Shown in pieces: positions 1-8,300 of a stretch of DNA of 12,718 nucleotides; position 1 is the stretch's first letter; each line of letters starts with the position of its first letter. This DNA is from Bacteroidota bacterium. Its GTDB lineage: Bacteria > Bacteroidota > Bacteroidia > Bacteroidales > VadinHA17. The stretch lies in contig JAKAXP010000046.1 of NCBI GenBank assembly GCA_021816545.1, positions 1 through 12,718 on the forward strand, written 5' to 3'. Position numbers and translations under genes: made by a program. Under the pieces are notes generated by a model that saw nothing but the letters and a program-made list of their open reading frames with translations, was not told the DNA's origin and did not search any database.

Positions 1-30
1 GATGCAGAATACAATCACAATTAATGAACA

Positions 31-165
31 CTAAGCCGAATAAAACATGTATTTATAAGTATACCCGTGTTCATTCAGCCACCAACGCAGCGCCTTGGCA
101 ATTTTCCTTCTTCTCAGGAGTACCTTTCCGGTAGCATCCGATGAGATCTGGTAGTAAGTCTTCAT
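31..165 (-). CDS. Small uncharacterised 44-residue protein
   Basis: An ATG at 165 opens a 44-codon frame ending in TAG at 31-33. It starts 11 bp after the TAA of the upstream 163-residue gene on the same strand, so the two are probably co-transcribed. The product is basic in its middle (KVLLRRRKIAKAL, residues 14-26) and ends with an aromatic-rich tail (WW at 28-29, then several tyrosines). It has no signal peptide, and WW is not part of an obvious membrane span. A basic amphipathic stretch followed by aromatics could bind nucleic acid or a partner protein, but that is inference only. I do not recognise the family. Tight spacing and plausible codon use support it as a gene; its small size is the main doubt. 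Confidence 0.55.
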   Translation of the reverse strand: MKTYYQISSDATGKVLLRRRKIAKALRWWLNEHGYTYKYMFYSA

Positions 166-176
166 GTCCTGTTTAA

Positions 177-668
177 TTATTGGTTCGTTGTTGGGTTAAG
201 TTTCTTCCTGCTGTGGAAATACGTCAGTCCGTTAAGCTGTTTCATATTAATAACCACAAGCCCGCATCTTTCAAGTATTGCAGAGACTCTGTCACGGTTT
301 AGTTCAGGGTATCCGGATATAGCATAGTGAGTACGCTTTGAATGGAATCCCGTAAATAAGCCTGCGTGGTCAGAGCCCTCAGCATTCTTCTGTGCGAAAC
401 ATCCGACAAAGCTCGTATCGGGCGGCAGGAGGCTCACCAGTGAACTAAGGAACATCTCCAGGTGCTTGATAAGATCGAGCCTGCGGCGGCTGATGAGCAT
501 GTCTGCACACCGGAGATCATTTCGGCCCCAGTTGGCCCCCTTATGCGATGACAGTACAATGATCCCCTGTCTTCCGGCCAGTCCGGCACTCCTCATGTAC
601 CGGAAGAAGCTGAATCCGCAGAGAATTATAATGCTTACAATCCTGAAAACCGCTGTTGATCTCATCAC
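177..668 (-). CDS. Uncharacterised protein with N-terminal hydrophobic segment
   Basis: This 163-residue frame starts at GTG 668, or one codon later at ATG 665, which I think equally likely. Residues 8-23 form a hydrophobic segment (VFRIVSIIILCGFSFF) that could be a membrane anchor or uncleaved signal. The rest is soluble and patterned like a conserved domain: ADMLISRRRLDLIKHLEMFL near 55-74, LLPPDTSFVGCF near 80-91, and a C-terminal part with RVSAILERCGLVVINMKQLNGLTYF. The tail resembles, from memory, short Bacteroidota proteins of unknown function and vaguely recalls the end of a class I methyltransferase fold, but no SAM-binding glycine motif is present, so I assign no function. A perfect Bacteroidota promoter lies about 20 bp upstream, and a 44-residue ORF follows 11 bp downstream. 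Confidence 0.7.
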   Translation of the reverse strand: MMRSTAVFRIVSIIILCGFSFFRYMRSAGLAGRQGIIVLSSHKGANWGRNDLRCADMLISRRRLDLIKHLEMFLSSLVSLLPPDTSFVGCFAQKNAEGSDHAGLFTGFHSKRTHYAISGYPELNRDRVSAILERCGLVVINMKQLNGLTYFHSRKKLNPTTNQ

Positions 669-687
669 CTGATTGTATGTTTCAGAT

Positions 688-719
688 CAAATTTACTCTG
701 GCGATATACGTAAAACAAA
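688..719 (-). promoter_or_regulatory. Bacteroidota sigma-70 promoter for the 668-31 operon
   Basis: On the minus strand TTTG (719-716) is followed after 20 bp by TAAATTTG (695-688). This exactly fits the Bacteroidota primary-sigma consensus TTTG, 19-21 bp, TAnnTTTG. Transcription would begin near 680, leaving a leader of only about 12-15 nt before the GTG/ATG at 668/665. Confidence 0.7.
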
Positions 720-734
720 TCGCAAGTGCTCAAT

Positions 735-827
735 TTACGGCCCCCTGAAGCTATATCCCAGAGCCTCGTCAAGAACTTCGGGCAGTTCACTTACGCAAAC
801 GGGGAGCTCATAACCCGGATAAGGGTT
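735..827 (-). pseudogene. Possible 3' fragment of a decayed gene
   Basis: A 30-codon open stretch without an ATG runs on the minus strand from the TAA at 830-828 to the TAA at 737-735. Its translation looks protein-like (ELPVCVSELPEVLDEALGYSFRG) and it sits in an otherwise gene-free gap. It could be the tail of a lost gene, cut off at a hairpin that begins immediately upstream. I do not recognise the parent protein, and a 30-codon open frame can occur by chance. Confidence 0.2.
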
Positions 828-857
828 TTAGTCAAAAACGAAGCCGTTTTGACTAAA
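827..857. repeat. Long inverted repeat (hairpin) with AAGC loop
   Basis: TTTAGTCAAAAACG (827-840) pairs with CGTTTTGACTAAA (845-857) across the loop AAGC. The 13-bp stem is complete except for one bulged A. It lies about 70 bp beyond the stop of the SiaC-like gene, which is transcribed toward it, so it may end that transcript. It lacks the GC-rich stem and clean U-tract of a normal intrinsic terminator, so a processing site or mobile-element scar is also possible. Confidence 0.55.
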
Positions 858-925
858 GCGGTTAATTGAATGATTAAAATTTAGATTTCCTCCGGGCTGA
901 AAGGTCCGGGTTCCGGCATGAAGCA

Positions 926-1387
926 CTAAAACAGGACGAGTGCGTCACGGATGACTTTTGATCTGTCGTCGGTGGCGTAAAGTTTAAGGCTCACCTCCGG
1001 GATTGAATCCTGAAGAATGTCGGTAATGGGGCTGAAAGAGTCACGGGCATCCGGGTACAACTTCATGTCATCATATTCCTCAAGAGGGATATAAATATGT
1101 ACCATCAGCCTGTAGTCCGGGTTGTTTATCCTTGTAAGGGTCTTCATAATCTTCGAGATCCACAGCGAGGAGGATGTATTGAAGTATTCAACCCTGAGCC
1201 TCAGGTTTGTAACGGGCTGTGGCTGGATTATATACTGGTTTATCCAGTTAAGAACCGGTTCATAAATCCTTGTCGCGTTTTCAGGCAGTGACCTGCCCGT
1301 GAGTGAGAGCTCGCCGCTGGAGTATTTCAGCTCTATCTGCGGCGTCTTTGGCGTCTTCTCGATGATTAAGTCAGTCAGTTTTTCCAT
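926..1387 (-). CDS. SiaC-like regulatory phosphoprotein (DUF1987)
   Basis: The 153-residue product matches the SiaC/DUF1987 pattern: an N-terminal MEKL...I..T..TP..E, RSLPENATRIYEPVLNWI at residues 32-49, and the signature YFNTSSS at 68-74. In Pseudomonas aeruginosa SiaC a threonine in the equivalent LNTSS motif is phosphorylated by SiaB and dephosphorylated by SiaA, and unphosphorylated SiaC activates the diguanylate cyclase SiaD. By alignment the acceptor here would be Thr71. No SiaA, SiaB or GGDEF gene lies in the window, so the partner is unknown. The product is roughly 25 residues longer at the C-terminus than typical members of about 125. I chose ATG 1387; the frame continues to a TTG at 1405, but MEKL is the usual family start. 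A hairpin lies downstream and an 18-bp palindrome upstream. Confidence 0.8.
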   Translation of the reverse strand: MEKLTDLIIEKTPKTPQIELKYSSGELSLTGRSLPENATRIYEPVLNWINQYIIQPQPVTNLRLRVEYFNTSSSLWISKIMKTLTRINNPDYRLMVHIYIPLEEYDDMKLYPDARDSFSPITDILQDSIPEVSLKLYATDDRSKVIRDALVLF

Positions 1388-1413
1388 TAGTTTAGTTCTT
1401 CCCAATCTAAAAC

Positions 1414-1431
1414 AATTACCTCAAGGTAATT
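1414..1431. promoter_or_regulatory. 18-bp perfect palindrome, possible operator
   Basis: AATTACCT and AGGTAATT flank a 2-base CA centre. The element is 26 bp before the ATG at 1387 and directly downstream of the candidate -7 element. A dimeric repressor bound here could block transcription, or the RNA could form a small hairpin in the leader. No specific regulator can be named. Confidence 0.4.
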
Positions 1432-1439
1432 ATACTTCT

Positions 1440-1447
1440 CAAAATTA
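1440..1447 (-). promoter_or_regulatory. Candidate -7 element for the SiaC-like gene
   Basis: TAATTTTG on the minus strand (1447-1440) fits the Bacteroidota -7 pattern TAnnTTTG. No good TTTG is found 19-21 bp upstream, so this is weaker than the other promoters called here. The predicted start, around 1432-1435, falls at the edge of the palindrome at 1414-1431. Confidence 0.35.
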
Positions 1448-1563
1448 GGCCATAGTGCCTGCAGTTCATAATCCTTAATCAAAAACTAATGCACGGTCAT
1501 CAACTTATAGCCCTGTTCGTCACTAAAAGACGGGAAACACGTTTAAGGTGCAGTTAATTAATC

Positions 1564-1576
1564 CTGCCGCAGGCAG
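1564..1576 (-). terminator. Short hairpin just after ppa
   Basis: CTGCC and GGCAG flank a 3-base loop and begin 5 bp beyond the ppa stop codon, extendable by a wobble and an A-T pair. The minus-strand RNA continues with AUUAAUUAAC, not a clean U-tract, so termination here is plausible but not strong. Confidence 0.35.
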
Positions 1577-1581
1577 AATTT

Positions 1582-2217
1582 TCACATACCCGGGAACGCC
1601 CTGGCATAGTCAGACATCGACCGCTTTATTACCTCCTGTGCCTCTGCGGTGTCATAGATATCGCCAATGGTGACCCTTCTCTTCTCCCCGGGCAGATCCT
1701 TGTAAGTCAGGAAATAATGCTTCAGTCTTTCGATGGCTATCTGAGGACAGTCCTTTATGTCTGCATATTCACCGTAAACTGCGTCATTGTAGAGCACGGC
1801 TATTATTTTGTCATCGGCCTCGTTCCCGTCAATCATCCTGAATCCACCGATGGGCCTTGCCAGCACGAGTATGTCACCGTGGGTAATGTCCTTTTCCGTA
1901 AGGATGCATATATCCATTGCATCACCGTCGCCCCTGATTCCCACAAGCCCTGTTTTCTCCATCGTTCTCTGTGCCACATCGGGACCCGTGAGGGTCCTGG
2001 GGATAAAGCCGTAAAGTGCAGGTACAACGTTCGAATACCGCTGAGGCCTGTCAAGCCGCAGGTAACCTGAAACCTTGTCCATCTCGTACTTTACGGTGTC
2101 AGTGGGGACCATTTCAACGTAGGTCATCACAATTTCAGGGGCTGCGCTCCCGATATCGATTCCGTGCCAGGGATGTGACCTGAACCTGCAGCAGTCTGTG
2201 ACTTTCTTTTTGCTCAT
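1582..2217 (-). CDS. ppa: Family I inorganic pyrophosphatase, Chlamydia-like subgroup
   Basis: This 211-residue soluble enzyme should hydrolyse cytoplasmic pyrophosphate to phosphate with Mg2+, pulling biosynthetic reactions forward. Visible landmarks are HPWHGIDIG near 15-23, KYEMDKVSGYLRLDRPQRYSN at 43-63, the metal-binding signature DGDAMDI at 97-103 (Asp97, Asp99 and Asp102 by alignment with E. coli D65, D67 and D70), EADDKIIAV at 133-141 and HYFLTYKDLPG near 167-177. The layout, especially RPQ.(Y/F)SN, CILTEK, ARPIGG and the EAQ.VI tail, follows the longer chlamydial form and not the shorter E. coli form. One oddity is alanine at position 100, where most family members have proline (DGDP). 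The gene starts 29 bp after the deacetylase stop and is probably in its operon. Confidence 0.92.
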   Translation of the reverse strand: MSKKKVTDCCRFRSHPWHGIDIGSAAPEIVMTYVEMVPTDTVKYEMDKVSGYLRLDRPQRYSNVVPALYGFIPRTLTGPDVAQRTMEKTGLVGIRGDGDAMDICILTEKDITHGDILVLARPIGGFRMIDGNEADDKIIAVLYNDAVYGEYADIKDCPQIAIERLKHYFLTYKDLPGEKRRVTIGDIYDTAEAQEVIKRSMSDYARAFPGM

Positions 2218-2246
2218 TTCCTTTTACGTGTTAGCAGGAGTATTAA

Positions 2247-3050
2247 TTACTGTATTCCAAGGTAATCACCGATCTGTTCCTGAGGGGTATCGTTCAGCAG
2301 CGGAAGGCTTGGCAACCTGAAGAGGTTGGCTGACGTGGTCCAGGTAGCACCACGTTCCGATGTGCGTATGTAGCTGTAGCCGTGCCGCTGGGCAGCAGCA
2401 ATGATATCAGGATCTCCCGCCCCGTCGCCGTATGGCAGGGCAAGAGCATCAACAGACCCATAAATATGACTGTCAATCAATATTTTCGATCCTCCCAGCT
2501 CCTCATCCAGGTAGGCTTCAAACGCTTCTCCACCTCCGAGGGCTGTCTTCATGTTCATCAGGTACTTGTGTGACATTGTATGTGAACCGAAGGTGAAAGG
2601 CCTTGTCCCTCCGTCGCGGGAATAGCTGCTGATCATTTCAACCTCGTCCCATGTAAGGAATGAGTCCATGCCGATCTTCGATGCCCAGAGGAAGAATGTG
2701 GCCTTCATCCTGTACTTCTTCAGCAATGGTACTGCAATTGTATACCAGGAGTGATCACCGTCATCGAATGTGATCACAGCTGCATGGGTTGTGAGTTCCT
2801 TCTCACCGGAGACGAAAGCATCAAGCTCGCGGATACTTATGACCCGAATGCCCTTATCCCGCAGATAAGACAGGTCACTCTCAAAATCCGATGCGCTCCG
2901 TTCATAGATATTACCGGCCTCTCCCTCAGTTATCCGGTGGTACATCAGTATCACCACCCCCGGGTTATCAACCGGCTCCGGATCAGGCAGCTTTGTGCAG
3001 GCGGTCACCAGGAGGGCAGCTATGAGGAACGGCATTACAATTCTTGGCAT
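2247..3050 (-). CDS. Polysaccharide deacetylase lipoprotein (NodB domain)
   Basis: A 267-residue protein with a lipoprotein signal: a hydrophobic N-terminus ending in the lipobox LVTAC with Cys18, predicting attachment to an envelope membrane. The mature part is a NodB-type carbohydrate esterase domain. It has VVILMYHRI at 32-40, as in PgaB-like deacetylases, motif 1 TFDDGD at 94-99 (Asp96 the likely base, Asp97 a metal ligand), motif 2 SHTMSH at 156-161 (metal ligands His157 and His161) and LPYG at 205-208 as motif 3. It should remove N- or O-acetyl groups from a surface polysaccharide or peptidoglycan; the substrate cannot be told from sequence. It lies 98 bp after uvrB and 29 bp before ppa, which may be co-transcription without shared function. 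The ATG at 3050 is supported by the signal peptide. Confidence 0.88.
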   Translation of the reverse strand: MPRIVMPFLIAALLVTACTKLPDPEPVDNPGVVILMYHRITEGEAGNIYERSASDFESDLSYLRDKGIRVISIRELDAFVSGEKELTTHAAVITFDDGDHSWYTIAVPLLKKYRMKATFFLWASKIGMDSFLTWDEVEMISSYSRDGGTRPFTFGSHTMSHKYLMNMKTALGGGEAFEAYLDEELGGSKILIDSHIYGSVDALALPYGDGAGDPDIIAAAQRHGYSYIRTSERGATWTTSANLFRLPSLPLLNDTPQEQIGDYLGIQ

Positions 3051-3148
3051 ATATATATTTAAATATGTATTTACCTGTGTCTTTTCCCCTGGAATTCATT
3101 TCAATACTCAAACGGAATAAAGGCTCTTTTCTTGCACTGCAAGGCCGG

Positions 3149-5164
3149 CTATCTCCTTTCAGCCGCGAGTCTTCGCATTCCCTCGATCTCATCGCGCAGC
3201 CTAGCTGCCTCGATGAAATCAAGTGCTGCAGCTGCCTTTTCCATGGCCTTGCGTGTCTTTTCAATCGCCTTGTCAAGCTGCTCCCTTGTCATATACCTTA
3301 CCACCGGGTCAGCCGCCACATCAACTTTTTCAGGACCTGTATATGCGCGAACCTCAACACCCTTGTGGCTGAGCCCCTTCAGCATTGAGCCTCCCTTCTT
3401 GACAACCTGCTGAGGCGTGATGCCCATCTCCTCATTGTATTTCATCTGCTTCGCCTGTCTTCTCCTTGTCTCGTCTATAGTCTCCTGCATTGAACCTGTT
3501 ATCCTGTCAGCATACATTACAACCAGTCCGTTGATGTTTCGTGCCGCCCTTCCTGCCGTCTGGGTAAGGGCCCTTCCAGATCTGAGGAAGCCTTCCTTGT
3601 CGGCATCAAGTATGGCAACCAGCGACACTTCGGGAAGATCAAGACCTTCACGCAGTAGGTTTACCCCGACAAGGACATCAAATTCACCAGACCGTAATCC
3701 CTCAAGTATTTCCACCCTTTCAATGGTCTCAACGTCTGAATGGATATAGCGTGATTTGATATCGAACCTGGCAAGGTAGTTATTCAGTTCCTCTGCCATC
3801 CGTTTCGTCATTGTGGTTACCAGGACCCTTTCATTTCGCGCGGCGCGCTTCCTGATCTCTTCCATAAGGTCATCGACCTGGTTCCGGCTTGGTCTCACCT
3901 CCACTGGCGGATCAAGGAGCCCGGTAGGCCTTATGACCTGGTCAACGAATACCCCTTCGCTCTTCTCCATCTCATACTCCGCCGGAGTGGCACTCATATA
4001 GATTATCTGCCCCGTCAGCGCCTCGAACTCCTCCAGCCTCAGCGGCCTGTTGTCAAGTGCGGAGGGGAGTCTGAATCCGTATTCCACAAGGGTCTGCTTC
4101 CGTGAATGGTCGCCGCCGTACATGGCCTTGATCTGCGGCACAGTGACATGACTTTCATCAATCACTGTTATGAAGTCCTTGGGGAAGCAATCAAGGAGGC
4201 AGAAAGGTCTTGTTCCGGGAGCCCTGCCGTCAAAATACCTTGAGTAGTTTTCTATTCCGCTGCAATAGCCCAGTTCCTTTATCATCTCAAGGTCATACTG
4301 GACCCTCTGTTCAATCCGCTTTGCCTCCTCCGGGCGTCCGGTTTCACGGAAGTGCTTCGCCTGCAGCACCATATCATCCTGTATCTGTGATACTGCAATG
4401 TTTATCCTTTCCCTCGTCGTGACGAAGAGGTTGGCCGGATAGATGACGTATTCATCAAGATATTCGCGGTGCTGACCAGAAAGGGGATCAAAAGTGGACA
4501 CCTCCTCTATCTCATCACCAAAGAACACTATCCGGATGGCGAGGTCGGCATAGGCCGGAAAAACATCCACGGTATCGCCCCTGACCCTGAAGGTGCCGTG
4601 GGTGAACTCTATCTCATTCCGGGCATAGAGGCTGTCAACCAGCTTGCGCAGCATTACCGTGCGGCTGACCTTCGCCCCCTTGATTACATGAACGGTGTTG
4701 GAACGAAAATCGTCAGGATTTCCGATACCGTAAAGACATGAAACCGATGACACAACAATGACATCCCTCCTGCCCGACAGCAATGAGGATGTTGCGCTTA
4801 GTCTCAGTTTTTCTATCTCATCATTTATGGAGAGATCCTTTTCGATATATGTGTCAGTAACCGGCAGATATGCCTCAGGCTGATAGTAGTCATAATAGGA
4901 AACAAAATATTCTACGGCATTCCGGGGAAAAAATTCCCTGAACTCACCGTAAAGCTGGGCGGCAAGGGTCTTGTTATGGCTCAGCACCAGGACCGGCCTG
5001 TTGACCTGAGCAATCACGTTGGCAATTGTAAAGGTCTTGCCTGATCCTGTTACCCCGAGGAGTGTCTGGTATGGTACACCCTGGTTGAGCCCTTCGGCGA
5101 GTTGACGTATAGCCTCAGGCTGGTCGCCTGACGGGGTGAAGTCTGATGTAAGCCTGAATTCCAT
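3149..5164 (-). CDS. uvrB: UvrABC excision nuclease subunit B
   Basis: A complete 671-residue UvrB, close to the 673 residues of E. coli. UvrB receives damaged DNA from UvrA, verifies the lesion and recruits UvrC for incision. The protein begins MEFRLTSDFTPSGDQPEAI. It has Walker A GVTGSGKT at 37-44, the damage-probing beta-hairpin YYDYYQPEAY at 90-99, the DESH Walker B-type motif at 336-339, helicase motifs V/VI (GVNLLREGLDLPEVSLVAILDADKEGFLRS and QTAGRAARN) and a C-terminal UVR domain over about the last 42 residues for UvrC contact. ATG 5164 is chosen because the family homology begins there; the reading frame extends upstream to 5332 but that part is not UvrB-like and would overlap the divergent kinase region. 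It heads a minus-strand series with the deacetylase and ppa. Confidence 0.97.
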   Translation of the reverse strand: MEFRLTSDFTPSGDQPEAIRQLAEGLNQGVPYQTLLGVTGSGKTFTIANVIAQVNRPVLVLSHNKTLAAQLYGEFREFFPRNAVEYFVSYYDYYQPEAYLPVTDTYIEKDLSINDEIEKLRLSATSSLLSGRRDVIVVSSVSCLYGIGNPDDFRSNTVHVIKGAKVSRTVMLRKLVDSLYARNEIEFTHGTFRVRGDTVDVFPAYADLAIRIVFFGDEIEEVSTFDPLSGQHREYLDEYVIYPANLFVTTRERINIAVSQIQDDMVLQAKHFRETGRPEEAKRIEQRVQYDLEMIKELGYCSGIENYSRYFDGRAPGTRPFCLLDCFPKDFITVIDESHVTVPQIKAMYGGDHSRKQTLVEYGFRLPSALDNRPLRLEEFEALTGQIIYMSATPAEYEMEKSEGVFVDQVIRPTGLLDPPVEVRPSRNQVDDLMEEIRKRAARNERVLVTTMTKRMAEELNNYLARFDIKSRYIHSDVETIERVEILEGLRSGEFDVLVGVNLLREGLDLPEVSLVAILDADKEGFLRSGRALTQTAGRAARNINGLVVMYADRITGSMQETIDETRRRQAKQMKYNEEMGITPQQVVKKGGSMLKGLSHKGVEVRAYTGPEKVDVAADPVVRYMTREQLDKAIEKTRKAMEKAAAALDFIEAARLRDEIEGMRRLAAERR

Positions 5165-5224
5165 ATGCTGACGGCAAGGTATGAATCCGGAAGTAAACAT
5201 TAAAACCCTTAACTGCCGGTGTGG

Positions 5225-5232
5225 CAAAAATA
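5225..5232 (-). promoter_or_regulatory. Candidate -7 element for uvrB
   Basis: Minus-strand TATTTTTG (5232-5225) fits TAnnTTTG and would give a leader of about 50 nt to the ATG at 5164. No TTTG sits at the expected -33 position, so support is partial. No LexA-type site was recognised. Confidence 0.3.
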
Positions 5233-5314
5233 GCAATTCGGTAAGAACCGGGCATGTGGTCAGGCTCTTTTTAGTGCCGGATCCTCCAACCAGAACAATT
5301 AATTCCTTTTTTAT

Positions 5315-5322
5315 TATTTTTG
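5315..5322 (+). promoter_or_regulatory. Candidate -7 element for the sensor kinase operon
   Basis: TATTTTTG on the plus strand fits the Bacteroidota -7 pattern, predicting a start near 5328 and a leader of roughly 18 nt before the ATG at 5346. The -33 region has no TTTG at the usual distance. Confidence 0.35.
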
Positions 5323-5345
5323 TATATATCATACATAATCAGCCG

Positions 5346-8300
5346 ATGCGCCTGACATTCCGCACAGTGCTGTTATTCTGCACAGTATTAATGCTCAAAG
5401 GCCTGTATCCTGAAGCTTTCGGACAGGGTTATGTCATTACCCATTACAATTCAAGGAGCGGTATCGGGCATGACCTGGTAAGGACAATCGCGGCTGACAG
5501 CAGCGGTTTCATCTGGATGGCCACCTGGGACGGTCTTACCCGGTATGACGGAACTGATTTCGTCAATTACTTTCATGACCCCGCTGACAGCACCACAATC
5601 CCATATTTCGCAGTAAGCCAGGTTTGCATTGACAGGGTTGACGAGCTGTGGCTTACGACGGATAACGGGATAATGGTACTTTTCGACCGTGCCACCGGGA
5701 AGTTCATACGCATCAGGAATATCGGCGGTTACTGTATCAATGACCTTGTATGTTACGATACCGGACCTGACGGCAATTTGTGGTTCATACTCACAAAGGG
5801 AATCCTGAATTATGATCCCGGTTCAGGCAAGACCCTGTTTTACCCGTGGAAACTCCGCAAGGATGAAATGCCGGCAATGCGCTTCTCCGCCTACCGGCTG
5901 ACATTTGACAGCACCGGCAGACCCTGGCTTGCCGGCCGTAATATCCTGAAACTGGAAATGGGCACTGATAAGTCAGACGGGAAGCTGTACTCTGCGGTTG
6001 AAAGCATAAATACAATTCACAGGTTGCCCGGCAGGATTGACACTTTTTTTGACGAAGCAGGAAACTCAAGAATGATAAGTGACTCTCTGGGAAACCTGTG
6101 GCTTGCATCAATGACCGGGTTGTTCAGGTATGACGAATCAGATGAATGTTTCACAGAATTCGGCGGAGATTTCAGTAAAATAGGATTTACCTGTGACCAG
6201 CCTGTTGTTTTCTACAATCATGAAACGGGACTGAACATCTGTTTTCCCGACAGGGACTCGGTAATAACCATTCCTAAGGATATAAGCGGCCTCCCTGCAG
6301 CATACCTGATGCATGATCCGGGCCTCCTGTGGTTTTCGCACATGGGGCAGGGCGGAACACCTGACGGCGTACTCAAGGTGGTTTTCACCCCTCATGAATT
6401 CAGGCATATAAATCCGTTCCCCGAACGTAACAGTGAGCTGAACGTCTTCAGCCTGATCAGGGATGAAAACGATGCCCTCTGGATAGCTGCAAGAGACAGG
6501 AATTACCTGATCAGAATCCCTAAAACCGGGGCACCGGAAAAGAAACTTATCCTCAATGATCAGGAACTCAAGGATCTGTGGCACCCCAGGGCTTTCCTTC
6601 AGGACACCGGCGGTATCTGGATCGGGTATTATTACAACATGCTCCTTTATTATGACCTTAAGACAGGACGTACCTTCAGACACTTTCCTGCAAAAGTCAA
6701 TCACACAATATGCTATGACAGGGACGGTTCGCTGCTGATAGCTGACGATGGCATAATAAAATACAATCCTGTCACCAGGGAATCAAAGCGTCTTTATACA
6801 ATACGTGATTCAGTAAACATTTTTACATTTTACAGGCAGGACAGTATTCTCTGGGGCGGGTGCAATTACAGCTACATCCTTAAGTACAATCTTGATACGG
6901 GCGAAAACGAGCTCATCAAACTGGCACAGGGAATTACAAACTATGAAGATATCTGCGAGGGAACAAACGGTGAACTGTGGATCGCAACGCTTGGTACCGG
7001 TGTTTGCCGCTTTGACCCCGTTACCGGGGAAAAACTGTTCTACACAACTTCATCGGGGCTCTCAAACAACACCACATACAGCATTCTCCGCGATCCGGAA
7101 GGGAATATGTGGGTCTCTACAAACAAGGGACTTTCTGTAATAAATCCCGTCACCGGCCTAATACGGTCATTCGGTGAAAATGACGGCCTGCCAATACATG
7201 AGTTTAATTCTGACGCCTCCTGGATAACCAGGGACGGAAAATTTCTTTTCGGTGGTGTCGGAGGTGCGGTTGAGTTTGATCCGCTCATGGTACTCCACGG
7301 CAACATGGGAAAAGCATTCCGGAAGATCATCATCAAGGAACTCGATGTCTCAGGGCAGATAAGGACCTTTGACAAGCCTGTTTACATGAAGGACACCGTT
7401 TACCTTGAAAAAGGTGACGACAATTTTCATATTTCCCTGGCTGTTTCGGAATACCGCAACCCCTCGGTAATCAGGTACAGGTACAGGCTCGGGGGAGAAG
7501 AGGCCAACTGGTACTATACTGACCATTCCGACAGAAACATAACATTCTCCGGGCTTTCACCCGGCTGGTACAGCCTGCTGATAGAGGCCACTGATATTAA
7601 CGGCTCCTGGAGTCTCAGCCGGAACCTTGTCATCCGGATTAAACCTTTCTTCTACCAGACAACTTCTTTCAGAGTTGCCATGCCACTGCTGCTGCTGATA
7701 CTTTTGTCCGCACTTGGATGGAACATAATAAGGCAGCTTAACCATAGGGAGAGGCAGAAAAGGGATATGCTCCGCCACCAGGCACTCAGGGCCCAGATGA
7801 ATCCGCATTTTATATTTAACGCACTGAACTCGATCAACTACTTCATATCAAACAATGACAGGCTGTCAGCCAACAGGTATATTGCCGACTTCTCAAAGCT
7901 CATACGGACAGTCCTGAACAATATGAATGAAGATTTTGTCAGGCTGAGCGTGGAAATTGATGCACTTGAGGATTACCTGAAGATTGAGCATCTGCGGTTC
8001 GGTGACAAATTTGACTATTCAATTGAGATTGATCAGGATGTGAAGTCAGAGGCATTAAGGATTTCACCGGGACTGATTCAGCCCTTCGTCGAGAATGCTA
8101 TATGGCATGGCGTTATGGGTCTTAACGGACGCAGGGGAATGATATCTGTGAAGTTCCGGATGAAGAGCGCCGGCCTGGCATGTACTGTTGAGGATGACGG
8201 CGTCGGCAGGACACGATCTGAAGCCATGAAGGACAAGTCACTGCCAAAGAAATCGAGAGGTATAAACCTGGCAACCGAAAGGCTTAAGATCATAAACAAC

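Noticed and set aside
23..75. 9-bp inverted repeat AATGAACAC/GTGTTCATT
   Set aside because: The arms are 35 bp apart and lie largely within the end of the 44-codon frame. A chance match of this size is likely and no terminator U-tract follows.
1717..2070. 117-codon plus-strand frame opposite ppa
   Set aside because: It lies wholly inside a strongly conserved pyrophosphatase gene on the other strand and its translation shows no domain-like pattern.
5165..5332. N-terminal extension of the uvrB frame
   Set aside because: The 56 extra codons have no UvrB similarity, start in the divergent promoter region and would overlap the opposing gene's upstream region. Family homology begins at the ATG at 5164.
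5181..5345. N-terminal extension of the sensor kinase frame
   Set aside because: The extra 55 residues would bury the signal peptide that begins at 5346 and overlap the uvrB upstream region.
6138..6704. 188-codon minus-strand frame inside the sensor kinase gene
   Set aside because: It sits within the propeller-encoding region of the kinase, which shows repeated blade motifs in the plus frame. No family pattern is seen on the minus strand.
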